Positions 9,601 through 17,696 of a stretch of 64,000 nt of DNA are shown piece by piece. The first letter of the stretch is position 1. Each line of letters starts with the position of its first letter. Under the pieces are notes generated by a model. It saw only the letters and a program-made list of their open reading frames with translations. It was not told the DNA's origin and did no database searches. Source of the DNA: NCEH01 sp002257205 (GTDB lineage Bacteria > Pseudomonadota > Alphaproteobacteria > Rhizobiales > Xanthobacteraceae); assembly GCF_043195105.1 (NCBI RefSeq), contig NZ_JBAFWO010000001.1; one strand, 5' to 3'. The position numbers were made by a program, and so were the translations under genes.

Positions 9601-11505
9601 CGCGGCCGAGCCGGACACCTCGATGGTGCCGCTGTCCACCCGCTCGAGCGTCATCTCATGCAGCCAGGAGCGGCGGGTCTCGGTGTCGGCGCCGCAAACC
9701 GGCTCGATGTGATAGGTGCGTTCGTTGATCGCCTTCAGCCCCATATTCTCCAGCATGGGCACGCGCTCGGAGAGCGGCAGCGGGCGGCCGAAGGAGAGCA
9801 GGCGCAGCGAGATGCGGTTCGCCGGATCGCCGGGGCGGCGGTAAAAATCGAGGGCGATCGGCCGCTCGGGCGAGAGACGCTCCAGCCGCTCGATGTCGGC
9901 CACCGCCGTATCGATGCCATAGGCGGCGATATAGCCGGGATCGAAGGCCTTGCCGTAGCGCTCGAACAGCATGCCGGCATCGCCGGCGCTCGGGGTTTCA
10001 CGCAGCGCCTGGCGCAGGCGGTCGCTCCAGGAGAGCACGTCCTCGGCCACCGCGGCTTCCAGCGCCGCGCGGTCCACCTCGGGGGTGCGACCCTCGCGCC
10101 GGCCGATGATGTAATGCACGCGGGTCAGCGGCACATCGGTGAGGTAGGACGGGGAGGCCGCCGAGACATGCCCGCCGAACGCGGTCGCGAGGCGGGCGCC
10201 GATCTTGTCGCGCAGCGCGGCATCGAAGCGCTCGCGCGGCAGATAGACCAGCACCGACACGAAGCGATCGAAGGCATCGACGCGCGGCAGCACCCGCACG
10301 CGCGGGCGGTCGTAGAGCGAGAGAATGTCGCGGGCGAACACCAGCAGCGTCGCCGGGTCGATCTGGAACAGGTCGTCGCGGGGATAGGTCTCGAGCACCG
10401 TCCCGAGGGCCTTGCCGGAATGGCTCTCCCGGTCGAGACCGGCGTCCTCGACGACCATTTCCACCTTGCGGCGCAGATAGGGGATCTGGCGCACGGAATC
10501 CGTATAGGCCGTGGAGGTGAACAGGCCGATGATGCGCAATTCGCCGAGCAAGCGGCCATCGTCGGCATGCAGCTTCACCCCGACATAATCGAGGAACGTG
10601 CGGCGGTGGACGCGCGAGCGCAGGGACGCCTTGGTCACGATGAGCGGCAGCGGCCCGGCCAGGAACTGGCGGATTTCCGGCGTCGTCACCACCGCTTCCT
10701 CGCCGAGGCGCAGCTCGTGCACGTCGCGGTCGCGCAGGATGCCGAGGCCCTCCTCGGCGACTTCGAGGCCACCGTCGGCGGCGAGCGCATAGCGCCGCAC
10801 GCCGATGAAGATGAAGTCGTCATTGGCCAGCCAGTCGATGAAATCGGCGGCTTCCTTGCGATCGTCCTTGGAATAGGGCTGGGACTTGCGGCGGAACCCC
10901 TCGGCCGCTTGGCGCACCTCGGTGCGCATGGCGAGGAAATCGGCATTGGCAGCGCGCACGTCGGCGAGCGTCTTGTCGAGGGCGAGCTTGAGCGCCTCGC
11001 GCGCCTCGGCGGTTTCCAGCGCCTGGATGTGGATGTGGATCAGGCTCTCGCGGATGGAGCGCTTGCGGCCCTGGGACAGGTCGGTCTCGATGCCGGTCAC
11101 CTGTCCCGCGCCATCGCGCTCGACCGCGAAGATGGGATGGGTGACGAACTTGGCCTCATAGCCCTGGTCCGCCAGCTCGCCGGCGATGGAATCGAACAGG
11201 AAGGCCATGTCTTCATTGACCGTCTCCACCACCGTGATGGCGGGGGCGCCGGCCCATTGCGGGTTGAATACCCGCACGTCGTGCAGGCCCGGCACGCGGC
11301 CGGCGAGATGGGCATGGGCCTCGCGGCACAATTGGGCGAGGGCCTCGGGCAGAAGCGCCGCCACGTCCTCCGGCGCGGCGCCGGCGAGCAGGGCGCGGGC
11401 GAAGAAGGCGGGCACGGGACCGTCCGCGAGCAGGCTCACCGCGTCCTCGATGCGGGCCTGGGCGCCAAATCCGAGTTCCGAACCTTGAAATCCTTGGACG
11501 TTCAT
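6670..11505 (-). CDS. gdhZ: NAD-specific glutamate dehydrogenase, large (180-kDa) class
   Basis: A 1611-residue protein that converts glutamate to 2-oxoglutarate and ammonia with NAD+. The size and order match the GDH_180/GdhZ class: a long N-terminal regulatory region with ACT-like segments (residues 1 to about 700), the catalytic core with VPVGAKGGFVPK near residue 850, then GVGDMSGDVFGNGMLLS and the dinucleotide-binding segment VVGEGANLGMTQRGRIE, and a long helical C-terminus. The ATG at 11505 follows AGGGGGAGAGG, a very strong ribosome binding site, and removes a non-family N-terminal stretch. It is transcribed alone and divergently from the AhpD-like gene. Large GDHs mainly act in amino-acid catabolism. 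Confidence 0.93.
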   Translation of the reverse strand: MNVQGFQGSELGFGAQARIEDAVSLLADGPVPAFFARALLAGAAPEDVAALLPEALAQLCREAHAHLAGRVPGLHDVRVFNPQWAGAPAITVVETVNEDMAFLFDSIAGELADQGYEAKFVTHPIFAVERDGAGQVTGIETDLSQGRKRSIRESLIHIHIQALETAEAREALKLALDKTLADVRAANADFLAMRTEVRQAAEGFRRKSQPYSKDDRKEAADFIDWLANDDFIFIGVRRYALAADGGLEVAEEGLGILRDRDVHELRLGEEAVVTTPEIRQFLAGPLPLIVTKASLRSRVHRRTFLDYVGVKLHADDGRLLGELRIIGLFTSTAYTDSVRQIPYLRRKVEMVVEDAGLDRESHSGKALGTVLETYPRDDLFQIDPATLLVFARDILSLYDRPRVRVLPRVDAFDRFVSVLVYLPRERFDAALRDKIGARLATAFGGHVSAASPSYLTDVPLTRVHYIIGRREGRTPEVDRAALEAAVAEDVLSWSDRLRQALRETPSAGDAGMLFERYGKAFDPGYIAAYGIDTAVADIERLERLSPERPIALDFYRRPGDPANRISLRLLSFGRPLPLSERVPMLENMGLKAINERTYHIEPVCGADTETRRSWLHEMTLERVDSGTIEVSGSAARLEDLLTAVLRGEAENDGFNALVLDTGLAWRDVALARALARYLRQAGIPYSQDYLWTTLVNHADVAARIVQLFHTSFDPRLDASPEARAARGAPLREEIETALADVSSLDEDRILRRFVNLVDAALRTTFYQLDADGRPKGAIAIKYDSAKVEGLPLPRPMYEVFVYSPRVEGVHLRFGHVARGGLRWSDRPQDFRTEVLGLVKAQQVKNAVIVPVGAKGGFVPKHLPAGGSRDAVQAEGIAAYKIFVTALLEITDNLKGGEVVHPPLTVRVDGDDPYLVVAADKGTATFSDIANGLSQDHGFWLDDAFASGGSVGYDHKAMGITARGAWEAVKRHFREIDVDIQTTPITVVGVGDMSGDVFGNGMLLSTALKLVAAFDHRHIFLDPDPDPAASHAERQRLFNLTRSSWADYDPALISPGGGIYPRTAKSIALSEQARAVLGLDKLEATPTEVMSAILKAKADLLWFGGIGTYVRAASETDAQAGDRANDAIRIAARELRVKVVGEGANLGMTQRGRIEAGRAGVRLNTDAIDNSAGVNTSDVEVNIKIALSLPVAEGLLSPPDRAALLGEMTDDVGLLVLRNNYLQTLAISLAERRGVEDLAFQQRLMQMLELRGELDRSVEYLPSDAEIQERRARGEALTRPELAVLLAYAKISLYSELLTSDVPDDAYLAAELERYFPDAIEQRFPNAITAHRLRREIIATGLANAIINQGGPACIARISDHTGMDAASVVRAYAAVRDSFDLGALNAAIDALDTKIDGAVQLQLYAEVQDLAVGRTVWFLRNVDLGTGLGTVVDRYRGAIADVAGDLDTSLPEVWRLRGERQTAALVEKRVPEELARRITLLRALAAASDIALLSQTTGRSIEDVAATFFAAGRYFAVDEIAGAARNITAADYYDRLALDRALGQIEAFVRQVSAGMLAGEGAGEAAVEAFVQRRRKEVDRTRSTVQDIVASGLSLSKVTLAANLLGDLVRA

Positions 11506-11632
11506 GGCCTCTCCCCCTTGGCACCCGCGCGCAGCGCGGGGCCCCGCCGTCCCGATCGGACGTTCTGCACTGTGGGTTTCGCTCAGAGCCGCGACGGAAC
11601 GATGACGGGGACCTATTCGAAGGGGGATCAAG

Positions 11633-12412
11633 ATGAACGCGCCGAAGAGCACAGGCAAGCCCAGGAAAGCCAAGTCAAACGCTGCCGAAAATACAGGCGA
11701 GCCCAAGAAAGGGGCGGTTCAGGCCGCAGTGCAGGCGGTTGCGCGTGTGGCGACGAAGGCCGCCGCAAAGGCGACCGGCAGCGCCGCGGGCAAGTCGGCA
11801 GCCAAGTCGGCAGGCAAAAAAAACGCCGCCCCGGCGCCCCGGCCCACCGACGACACGCCCCGAATCGCGCTCGATCTGATGCCGGCGCCGCTCGATGAGG
11901 CGAACCAGGCTTATTTCGACAAGTGCATGGAGAAGCTTGGCTTCGTGCCGAATGTTCTGGCCGCGTACAGTTTCGATATTGCCAAGCTGAATGCCTTCGC
12001 CGGCATGTATAATAATCTAATGCTCGCGCCCTCCGGCTTATCGAAGCTTGAGCGCGAGATGATCGCGGTCGCGGTCTCCAGCGTGAACCGCTGCTATTAT
12101 TGCCTCACTGCCCATGGCGCCGCGGTTCGCGCGCTTTCCGGCGATCCTCTCCTCGGCGAGCAATTGGTGATGAATTATCGCGCCGCCCGCCTGGAGCCGC
12201 GCCAGCGCGCCATGCTGGATTTCGCCGTGAAGCTCACCGAGCGGCCCCACGAGGTGGAGGAAGCGGACCGGGCGGCGCTGCGCGCGGTCGGTTTCTCCGA
12301 GCAGGACATCTGGGATGTGGCGGCCGTGACGGGTTTCTTCAACCTGTCCAACCGCATCGCCATCGCCACCGACATGCGTCCGAACCCCGAGTATCACGGG
12401 CAGGCGCGCTGA
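11633..12412 (+). CDS. Peroxidase-related AhpD-like protein with Lys/Ala-rich N-terminal extension
   Basis: A 259-residue protein. Residues about 80-259 form a carboxymuconolactone-decarboxylase/AhpD-fold domain of the 'uncharacterized peroxidase-related' type, with the redox motif CYYCLTAH (Cys154, Cys157, His161) and the tail ATDMRPNPEYH. Residues 1 to about 75 are very rich in Lys and Ala (for example KAAAKATGSAAGKSAAKSAGKK), resembling histone H1-like tails and not seen in usual family members, which are about 180-190 residues long. The ATG at 11633 has a good AAGGGGG ribosome binding site, so the tail is probably translated. Reduction of peroxides is inferred from the fold; the tail could bind nucleic acid or polyanions. 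Confidence 0.85.
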   Translation: MNAPKSTGKPRKAKSNAAENTGEPKKGAVQAAVQAVARVATKAAAKATGSAAGKSAAKSAGKKNAAPAPRPTDDTPRIALDLMPAPLDEANQAYFDKCMEKLGFVPNVLAAYSFDIAKLNAFAGMYNNLMLAPSGLSKLEREMIAVAVSSVNRCYYCLTAHGAAVRALSGDPLLGEQLVMNYRAARLEPRQRAMLDFAVKLTERPHEVEEADRAALRAVGFSEQDIWDVAAVTGFFNLSNRIAIATDMRPNPEYHGQAR

Positions 12413-12454
12413 CGGGAAAACCCAACGGCCTCACGCCGAAATCATAACTTCGCC

Positions 12455-12480
12455 GTCCCCTTCACTATTGTGAAGGGGAC
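12455..12480. terminator. Perfect hairpin, possible terminator of the AhpD-like gene
   Basis: GTCCCCTTCAC (12455-12465), loop TATT, then GTGAAGGGGAC (12470-12480): 11 paired bases without a mismatch. No T run follows on either strand, so it may be a factor-assisted terminator, an RNA-stabilising hairpin or a repeat unit. Confidence 0.5.
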
Positions 12481-12654
12481 CCCGGAATGCGCAAGAGCGT
12501 GCGCTTCGAGGTGACGCAGCGCCCGCTTGTGCTTCAGGTCAGCGGCGTTTCTGTAGACCACCTGAAGGTGGCCGTCGCGCCGGTTCCCTGACATGTCAGC
12601 ACCCGCCCAGAGGCCGCCTCATCCTGCTCAGACTTTAGGCGCAGACTGACCCTA

Positions 12655-12684
12655 TTGACGGCAGCCAAGTTTACCGTGCTAGGT
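12655..12684 (+). promoter_or_regulatory. Candidate sigma-70-type promoter of the liv operon
   Basis: TTGACG at 12655-12660 is an almost ideal -35 box. After 18 bases comes CTAGGT (12679-12684), a loose -10 box. The position, about 100 bases before the livG ATG, is reasonable. The call rests on pattern matching only. Confidence 0.35.
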
Positions 12685-12785
12685 TGCGGCGCAAGATCAA
12701 AAGCATCAGCGAAGATGCGATCTCAGGGGGAGCCGGGCGAGCGCATCAGCGCCCCCGGCCGAAACAAGCGAGGGCACAGAGCACG

Positions 12786-13562
12786 ATGACGGACACTGTC
12801 TCAGACGTGCCCTACATCGTTGAAGCGGAAGGTCTCACGAAAGAGTTCAAGGGTTTCGCGGCGGTCAAGAACGTCAACCTGCGGATTCGACGGCACACGA
12901 TTCACGCCCTCATCGGGCCGAACGGTGCCGGTAAGACCACGTGCTTCAACCTGATCACGAAATTCCTGGAGCCGACCCGTGGCGTCATCCGCCTGAACGG
13001 GAAGGAGATCACCCGAACCAAGCCCGCCGACGTGGCGCGGCTGGGCATGGTGCGCTCGTTCCAGATCTCGGCGACATTCGGCCACTTGACGGTGCTGGAG
13101 AATGTGCGCGTCGCCCTGCAGCGCGCACTGGGCAATTCGTTCCATTTCTGGCGGTCCGAGCGTTCGCTCGACGCGCTGAACGAGCGCGCCATGCAATTGC
13201 TGGAGGAAGTGGACCTCACCTCCTACGCCAAGCATGAGGCGGTGGAACTGCCCTACGGCCGCAAGCGGGCGCTGGAAATTGCCACCACGCTCGCGCTCGA
13301 ACCGGAAATGCTGCTGCTCGACGAGCCGACCTCCGGCATGGGGCGCGAGGATATCGCCCGCACCGCCGACCTCATCAAGCGCGTGTCGGCCAACCGCACC
13401 GTGCTGATGGTGGAGCACAATCTTTCCGTGGTCGCGGACCTGTCGGACGCCATCACCGTGCTGGCGCGCGGCGAGATCCTCACCGAGGGGCCGTATTCGG
13501 AAGTCTCCAAGAACCCGCAAGTGATCGAGGCATACATGGGAACGGGGCATGGCCATGGGTGA
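12786..13562 (+). CDS. livG: Branched-chain amino acid-type ABC transporter ATP-binding protein LivG
   Basis: A 258-residue ATPase of the HAAT (branched-chain amino acid/amide) importer class. Walker A GPNGAGKT is at residues 44-51, the LivG-style signature region reads ELPYGRKRALEIA, and Walker B is MLLLDEPTSGM. The H-loop is in LMVEHNLSVV. The ATG at 12786 is chosen over an in-frame one at 12684 because the extension (basic, Arg/Gln-rich) is foreign to the family. It is the first gene of livG-livF-livJ-livH-livM and overlaps livF by 14 bases. Substrate specificity cannot be read from the ATPase; HAAT systems also carry urea, amides and aromatic acids. Confidence 0.9.
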   Translation: MTDTVSDVPYIVEAEGLTKEFKGFAAVKNVNLRIRRHTIHALIGPNGAGKTTCFNLITKFLEPTRGVIRLNGKEITRTKPADVARLGMVRSFQISATFGHLTVLENVRVALQRALGNSFHFWRSERSLDALNERAMQLLEEVDLTSYAKHEAVELPYGRKRALEIATTLALEPEMLLLDEPTSGMGREDIARTADLIKRVSANRTVLMVEHNLSVVADLSDAITVLARGEILTEGPYSEVSKNPQVIEAYMGTGHGHG

Positions 13563-14274
13563 GGCGGCCTCTGCCGCGCCGCTGCTCGCGGTGCGCGACC
13601 TGCATGGGCATTATGGCGAAAGCCATGTGCTCCATGGCATGAGCTTCGACATCCACCCCGGCGAGGTGGTGACGCTGCTGGGCCGCAACGGCGCCGGCAA
13701 GACCACCACCATGCGCGCCATCATGGGCCTGCTGCGCAAGCGCACAGGCTCGATCCGCTACGACGGCAACGAGACCGTGAAGCTCGCGCCCAACCATATC
13801 GCGCGCCTCGGCATCGGCTATTGTCCCGAGGAACGGGGCATTTTCGCCAGCCTGAACGTGCGCGAAAATCTGCTGCTTCCCCCGGTGGTGCTGCCTGGCG
13901 GCCTCTCCGTGGACGAGATCCACGATCTGTTCCCCCGCCTGGAGGAACGGCGCAACAGCCAGGGCACCAAGCTGTCCGGCGGCGAACAGCAGATGCTGGC
14001 GATCGCCCGCATCCTGCGCACGGGGGCGAAGCTGCTGCTGCTCGACGAGCCGACCGAAGGGTTGGCGCCGGTGATCGTGCAGCATATCGGCGACATCATT
14101 CGTGCGCTGAAGACCAGGGGCTTCACCGTGCTGCTCGTGGAGCAGAACTTCCATTTCGCCTCGACCGTCGCGGACCGCCATTATGTGGTGGAGCACGGCA
14201 AGGTGGTGGACATGGTCCCCAACGACAAGATCGCGGAAAACGCGGCGCGTCTCGAAGCCTTTCTCGGCGTCTGA
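13549..14274 (+). CDS. livF: Branched-chain amino acid-type ABC transporter ATP-binding protein LivF
   Basis: A 241-residue second ATPase of the same importer. Walker A GRNGAGKT is at residues 45-52, the signature is LSGGEQQMLAIARIL, and Walker B is LLLLDEPTEGLAPV, typical of LivF. The EERGIFASLNVRENL segment is also diagnostic. It starts inside the end of livG (14-base overlap), which suggests coupled translation of the two nucleotide-binding subunits. An alternative ATG six bases later would change only the first two residues. Confidence 0.92.
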   Translation: MAMGEAASAAPLLAVRDLHGHYGESHVLHGMSFDIHPGEVVTLLGRNGAGKTTTMRAIMGLLRKRTGSIRYDGNETVKLAPNHIARLGIGYCPEERGIFASLNVRENLLLPPVVLPGGLSVDEIHDLFPRLEERRNSQGTKLSGGEQQMLAIARILRTGAKLLLLDEPTEGLAPVIVQHIGDIIRALKTRGFTVLLVEQNFHFASTVADRHYVVEHGKVVDMVPNDKIAENAARLEAFLGV

Positions 14275-14328
14275 CGCCGGGTTTTCGGAAAAAACGCAAC
14301 CGGCTGCCTTGCCGGAGGAGGAAACAAG

Positions 14329-15543
14329 ATGCGTCTTGCAACCATGTTCATGGCGGCCGCGAGTCTCTTCGCTGTCACCGCCGCCCAAGCCCAGACCACG
14401 CCGATTCCCGTCAAGATCGGCGTCCTCAACGACCAGTCGGGGCTCTATGCCGATCTCGGCGGACCCGGCTCGGTGTGGGCCGCCAAGAAGGCGGTCGAGG
14501 ATTTCAATGCCGCCGCGAAGGGCCTGAAAGTGGAGGTCGTGTTCGCCGACCACCAGAACAAGGCCGACGTGGGCACCTCGATCGCCCGCCAATGGTATGA
14601 TGTGGACGGCGTCGACGTGATCGTCGACGTGCCCAATTCCGGCGTCGCCCTGGCCGTGAACCAGGTGACCAAGGAAAAGAACAAGGTGTTCATCAATTCC
14701 GGCGCCGCCAGCTCCGACCTCACGGGCAAGGCCTGCACGCCCAACACCGTGCACTGGACCTATGACACCTGGGCGCTGGCCAACGGCACCGGCAAGGCGA
14801 TCACCAAGAACGGCGGGGACACCTGGTTCTTCCTCACCGCCGACTATGCCTTCGGCCATGCGCTGGAGCGCGATACCTCGGAAGTCGTGAAAGCCAACGG
14901 CGGCAAGGTCGTCGGCAGCGTGCGCGTGCCGCTGAACAATTCCGACTTCTCCTCCTTCCTGCTCCAGGCCCAGGGTTCCAAGGCCAAGATCATTGGTCTC
15001 GCCAATGCCGGCGGCGACACCATCAACTCCATCAAGCAGGCGGCCGAATACGGCATCGTCGACGGTGGCCAGAAGCTCGCGGGCTTGCTGATCTTCCTCT
15101 CCGACGTGCATTCGCTCGGGCTGAAGACCGCGCAGGGCCTGAACCTGACCTCGGCCTGGTACTGGGACATGACGGACGCCAACCGCGCCTTCGCCAAGGA
15201 GTTCGCGGCGGCCAATCGCGGCGTGCACCCGACCATGGTGCAGGCCGGCGTCTATAGCGGCGTGACCCATTATCTGAAGGCCGTCGCAGCCCTGAAATCG
15301 GCCAAGGACGGCGCGGCCGTGGTGGCCGAGATGAAGAAGCTGCCCACCGACGACAAGCTGTTCGGCAAGGGTGAAGTGCGCGCCGACGGCCGCCAGATCC
15401 ACCCCATGTTCCTGTTCGAGGTGAAGAAGCCGTCGGAATCCAAGTATCCGTACGATTATTACACCTTGAAGGCGACGATCCCCGCCAACGAGGCGTTCCG
15501 TCCGCTCGACCAGGGCGATTGCCCGCTGGTCAAGAAGACCTGA
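14329..15543 (+). CDS. livJ: ABC transporter periplasmic substrate-binding protein, LivJ-like
   Basis: A 404-residue type I periplasmic binding protein (Peripla_BP_6). The signal peptide MRLATMFMAAASLFAVTAAQ is followed by AQTTPIPVKIGVLNDQSGLY, the standard first strand of the mature domain. The ribosome binding site, GGAGGAGG eight bases before the ATG, is the strongest in the operon, matching the high amount of binding protein such systems need. Specificity is unknown; similar proteins bind branched-chain amino acids, amides or aromatic acids. A strong hairpin follows the stop codon. Confidence 0.9.
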   Translation: MRLATMFMAAASLFAVTAAQAQTTPIPVKIGVLNDQSGLYADLGGPGSVWAAKKAVEDFNAAAKGLKVEVVFADHQNKADVGTSIARQWYDVDGVDVIVDVPNSGVALAVNQVTKEKNKVFINSGAASSDLTGKACTPNTVHWTYDTWALANGTGKAITKNGGDTWFFLTADYAFGHALERDTSEVVKANGGKVVGSVRVPLNNSDFSSFLLQAQGSKAKIIGLANAGGDTINSIKQAAEYGIVDGGQKLAGLLIFLSDVHSLGLKTAQGLNLTSAWYWDMTDANRAFAKEFAAANRGVHPTMVQAGVYSGVTHYLKAVAALKSAKDGAAVVAEMKKLPTDDKLFGKGEVRADGRQIHPMFLFEVKKPSESKYPYDYYTLKATIPANEAFRPLDQGDCPLVKKT

Positions 15544-15551
15544 TGGCGTCC

Positions 15552-15576
15552 GCGGGCCGGCGTCACGCCGGCCCGC
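15552..15576 (+). promoter_or_regulatory. Intercistronic stem-loop between livJ and livH
   Basis: GCGGGCCGGCG (15552-15562), loop TCA, CGCCGGCCCGC (15566-15576): 11 perfect GC-rich pairs, eight bases after the livJ stop, with no T run. Such hairpins after a binding-protein gene commonly protect the upstream message from 3' decay and reduce read-through, giving more binding protein than permease. Confidence 0.7.
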
Positions 15577-15601
15577 TCTCTCCTGTTGCAGAGACCGATC
15601 C

Positions 15602-16483
15602 ATGTTCGAGCTAATCGGCATCGCCCCTCAGGCCTTGTTCGGCCAGTTGCTGCTGGGCCTGATCAACGGCGCCTTCTATGCCATGCTGAGCCTCGGGCTC
15701 GCGGTGATCTTCGGGCTGTTGAACGTCATCAATTTCACCCACGGCGCCCAATATATGATGGGGGCCTTCGGGGCCTGGATGCTGCTGAATTATGCCGGCA
15801 TTCCGTTCTGGGGCGCGTTGGTGCTCGCGCCCATCGTGGTGGCGGTGATCGGCATGATCATCGAGCGGCTGCTGTTGCGCCGGCTCTATCATCTGGACCA
15901 CCTTTACGGCTTGCTGCTGACCTTCGGCCTGGCGCTGATCCTGGAAGGGCTGTTCCGCCGCCAATATGGCGCCTCCGGCCTGCCATATAACAATCCGCTG
16001 CCGGGCGGCACCAATCTCGGCTTCATGTTTCTGCCCAATTACCGGGCCTTCGTGGTGGTGGCCTCGCTGGTGGTGTGCATCGCCACCTGGTTCGTGATCG
16101 AGCGCACCAAGCTCGGTTCCTACCTGCGCGCGGCGACCGAGCGGCCGGACCTCGTCCAGGCGTTCGGCATCGACGTGCCGCGCATGATCACGCTGACCTA
16201 TGGCTTCGGCGTCGGCCTTGCCGCGCTCGCCGGCGTGCTCGCGGCGCCCGCCTATCAGGTCAGCCCCACCATGGGCTCCAATCTCATCATCGTGGTGTTC
16301 GCGGTGGTGGTGATCGGCGGCATGGGATCGATCATGGGCGCCATCGTCACCGGCTTCGGCCTTGGCCTCGTGGAGGGACTGACCAAGGTCTTCTATCCCG
16401 AGGCCTCGTCCACGGTGATCTTCGTCATTATGGCCCTCGTGCTTCTGGTGAAGCCCGCCGGCCTGTTCGGCACGGTGAAGTGA
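15602..16483 (+). CDS. livH: Branched-chain amino acid-type ABC transporter permease LivH
   Basis: A 293-residue inner-membrane permease with about eight hydrophobic segments. The N-terminal LINGAFYAMLSLGLAVIFGL and the following NFTHGAQYMMGAF region are hallmarks of LivH. The cytoplasmic coupling segment is near RAATERPDLVQAFGIDVPR. It pairs with LivM to form the membrane channel. The ribosome binding site is weak (GAGA), and the gene follows the intercistronic hairpin, so it is likely expressed below livJ. Confidence 0.92.
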   Translation: MFELIGIAPQALFGQLLLGLINGAFYAMLSLGLAVIFGLLNVINFTHGAQYMMGAFGAWMLLNYAGIPFWGALVLAPIVVAVIGMIIERLLLRRLYHLDHLYGLLLTFGLALILEGLFRRQYGASGLPYNNPLPGGTNLGFMFLPNYRAFVVVASLVVCIATWFVIERTKLGSYLRAATERPDLVQAFGIDVPRMITLTYGFGVGLAALAGVLAAPAYQVSPTMGSNLIIVVFAVVVIGGMGSIMGAIVTGFGLGLVEGLTKVFYPEASSTVIFVIMALVLLVKPAGLFGTVK

Positions 16484-16490
16484 GGCCATC

Positions 16491-17483
16491 ATGACTTCCG
16501 CGTCCTCCCCCGCCGTCGCCCCCGTGCCCACCGCCGCCAACGGCTTCACCCCCGCCCGCATCGCGCTCGCGCTGGTGGCGCTGGGGCTGCTGCTGGCGGC
16601 GCCGTTCGCGGTCTATCCCGTGTTCCTCATGAAGGTGCTGTGCTTCTCGCTGTTCGCGTGCGCCTTCAACCTGATGCTCGGCTACACCGGGCTGCTGTCG
16701 TTCGGCCATGCCATGTTCTTCGGCGGTGCCGCCTATATCACCGCCTATCTGGTGAAGGTGAAGGGCTTCCCGCCCGAGTTCGGCATCCTCGCTGGCACCG
16801 TGTTCGCGGCGCTGCTCGGGCTGCTCACCGGCCTGCTGGCGATCCGCCGGGTCGGCATTTACTTCGCGATGGTGACCCTCGCGCTGTCGCAGATGTTCTT
16901 CTTCTTCTGTCTTCAGGCGCCGTTCACCGGCGGCGAGGATGGCTTGCAGGCGGTGCCCCGCTCGACCATGTTCGGCTTCCTGGACATCTCCAAGGACGTC
17001 AATCTCTATTATGTGGTGCTGGGCATCTTCCTGATCGGATTTGCCATCATCTACCGCACCATCCATTCGCCCTTCGGGCAGGTGCTGAAGGCGATCCGCG
17101 AGAATGAGCCGCGCGCCATCTCGCTCGGCTATCGGGTCAATCAGTACAAGGTGCTGGCCCTGGTCCTGTCCGCCGCCCTGGCGGGGCTGGCGGGTTCCAC
17201 CAAGACCATCGTGTTCCAGCTCGCCTCGCTCACCGACGTCGCCTGGCAAATGTCCGGCGAGGTCATCCTGATGACGCTCGTCGGCGGCATGGGCACCGTG
17301 CTCGGTCCGGTGGTGGGGGCGACCATCATCGTCACCATGCAGAATTATCTGGCCACGTTCGGCGAGTGGGTGCTGGTGATCCAGGGCGTGATCTTCGTGG
17401 TCGTCGTCTCCTTGTTCCGCCGCGGCATCGTCGGCGAGGTTATCGCGCTGGTTCAGACGCTCCGCGAGCGCGCGGCGAAATAG
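16491..17483 (+). CDS. livM: Branched-chain amino acid-type ABC transporter permease LivM
   Basis: A 330-residue permease. Family features include FNLMLGYTGLLSFGHAMFFG, the coupling segment KAIRENEPRAISLGYRVNQY, and the late helix EVILMTLVGGMGTVLGPVVG. It starts seven bases after livH. It is the last transporter gene: a strong terminator follows at 17508-17533, before the gamma-glutamyltransferase-family gene. Confidence 0.92.
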   Translation: MTSASSPAVAPVPTAANGFTPARIALALVALGLLLAAPFAVYPVFLMKVLCFSLFACAFNLMLGYTGLLSFGHAMFFGGAAYITAYLVKVKGFPPEFGILAGTVFAALLGLLTGLLAIRRVGIYFAMVTLALSQMFFFFCLQAPFTGGEDGLQAVPRSTMFGFLDISKDVNLYYVVLGIFLIGFAIIYRTIHSPFGQVLKAIRENEPRAISLGYRVNQYKVLALVLSAALAGLAGSTKTIVFQLASLTDVAWQMSGEVILMTLVGGMGTVLGPVVGATIIVTMQNYLATFGEWVLVIQGVIFVVVVSLFRRGIVGEVIALVQTLRERAAK

Positions 17484-17507
17484 TCGACCGTATCGCGCCG
17501 CCGCTTG

Positions 17508-17533
17508 AGGGGCCCCAGCCGGGGCCCCTTTTT
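17508..17533 (+). terminator. Rho-independent terminator of the liv operon
   Basis: Two copies of GGGGCCCC (17509-17516 and 17521-17528) separated by AGCC form an 8-pair stem, extended by one A-T pair and followed by five T (17529-17533). It lies 25 bases after the livM stop. Confidence 0.9.
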
Positions 17534-17696
17534 CGTTGCGGGCAGGGATACGATCGCCTTGCCGGGTGGCTGCTCCGGCGACTGCTCCAGCGGCGGGCCG
17601 AGGGGCGGAGCCATGCGCGCTTTCGCATTGAAGCGAAAACATCTTTCCTTCATAGAAACATCACGCAAGGCGGGACGCCGAGGAAAGGGCATTGGA

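Larger units (their letters stand above)
12413..12785. other. Intergenic region upstream of the liv operon
   Basis: Contains a perfect 11-base-stem hairpin (12455-12480) and a candidate promoter (12655-12684). A 34-codon open frame at 12487-12591 has no supporting evidence beyond a GGGG upstream of its ATG and is not called. The last about 100 bases should be the livG leader. Confidence 0.5.

Noticed and set aside
8806..11898. Long plus-strand open frame of about 1030 codons opposite the glutamate dehydrogenase gene
   Set aside because: It is the shadow of a high-GC gene: His/Gly/Arg-rich, no domain, and fully explained by the minus-strand enzyme.
12487..12591. A 34-codon open frame after the hairpin upstream of livG
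   Set aside because: It has only a loose GGGG before the ATG, no coupling to a neighbour and no recognisable product.
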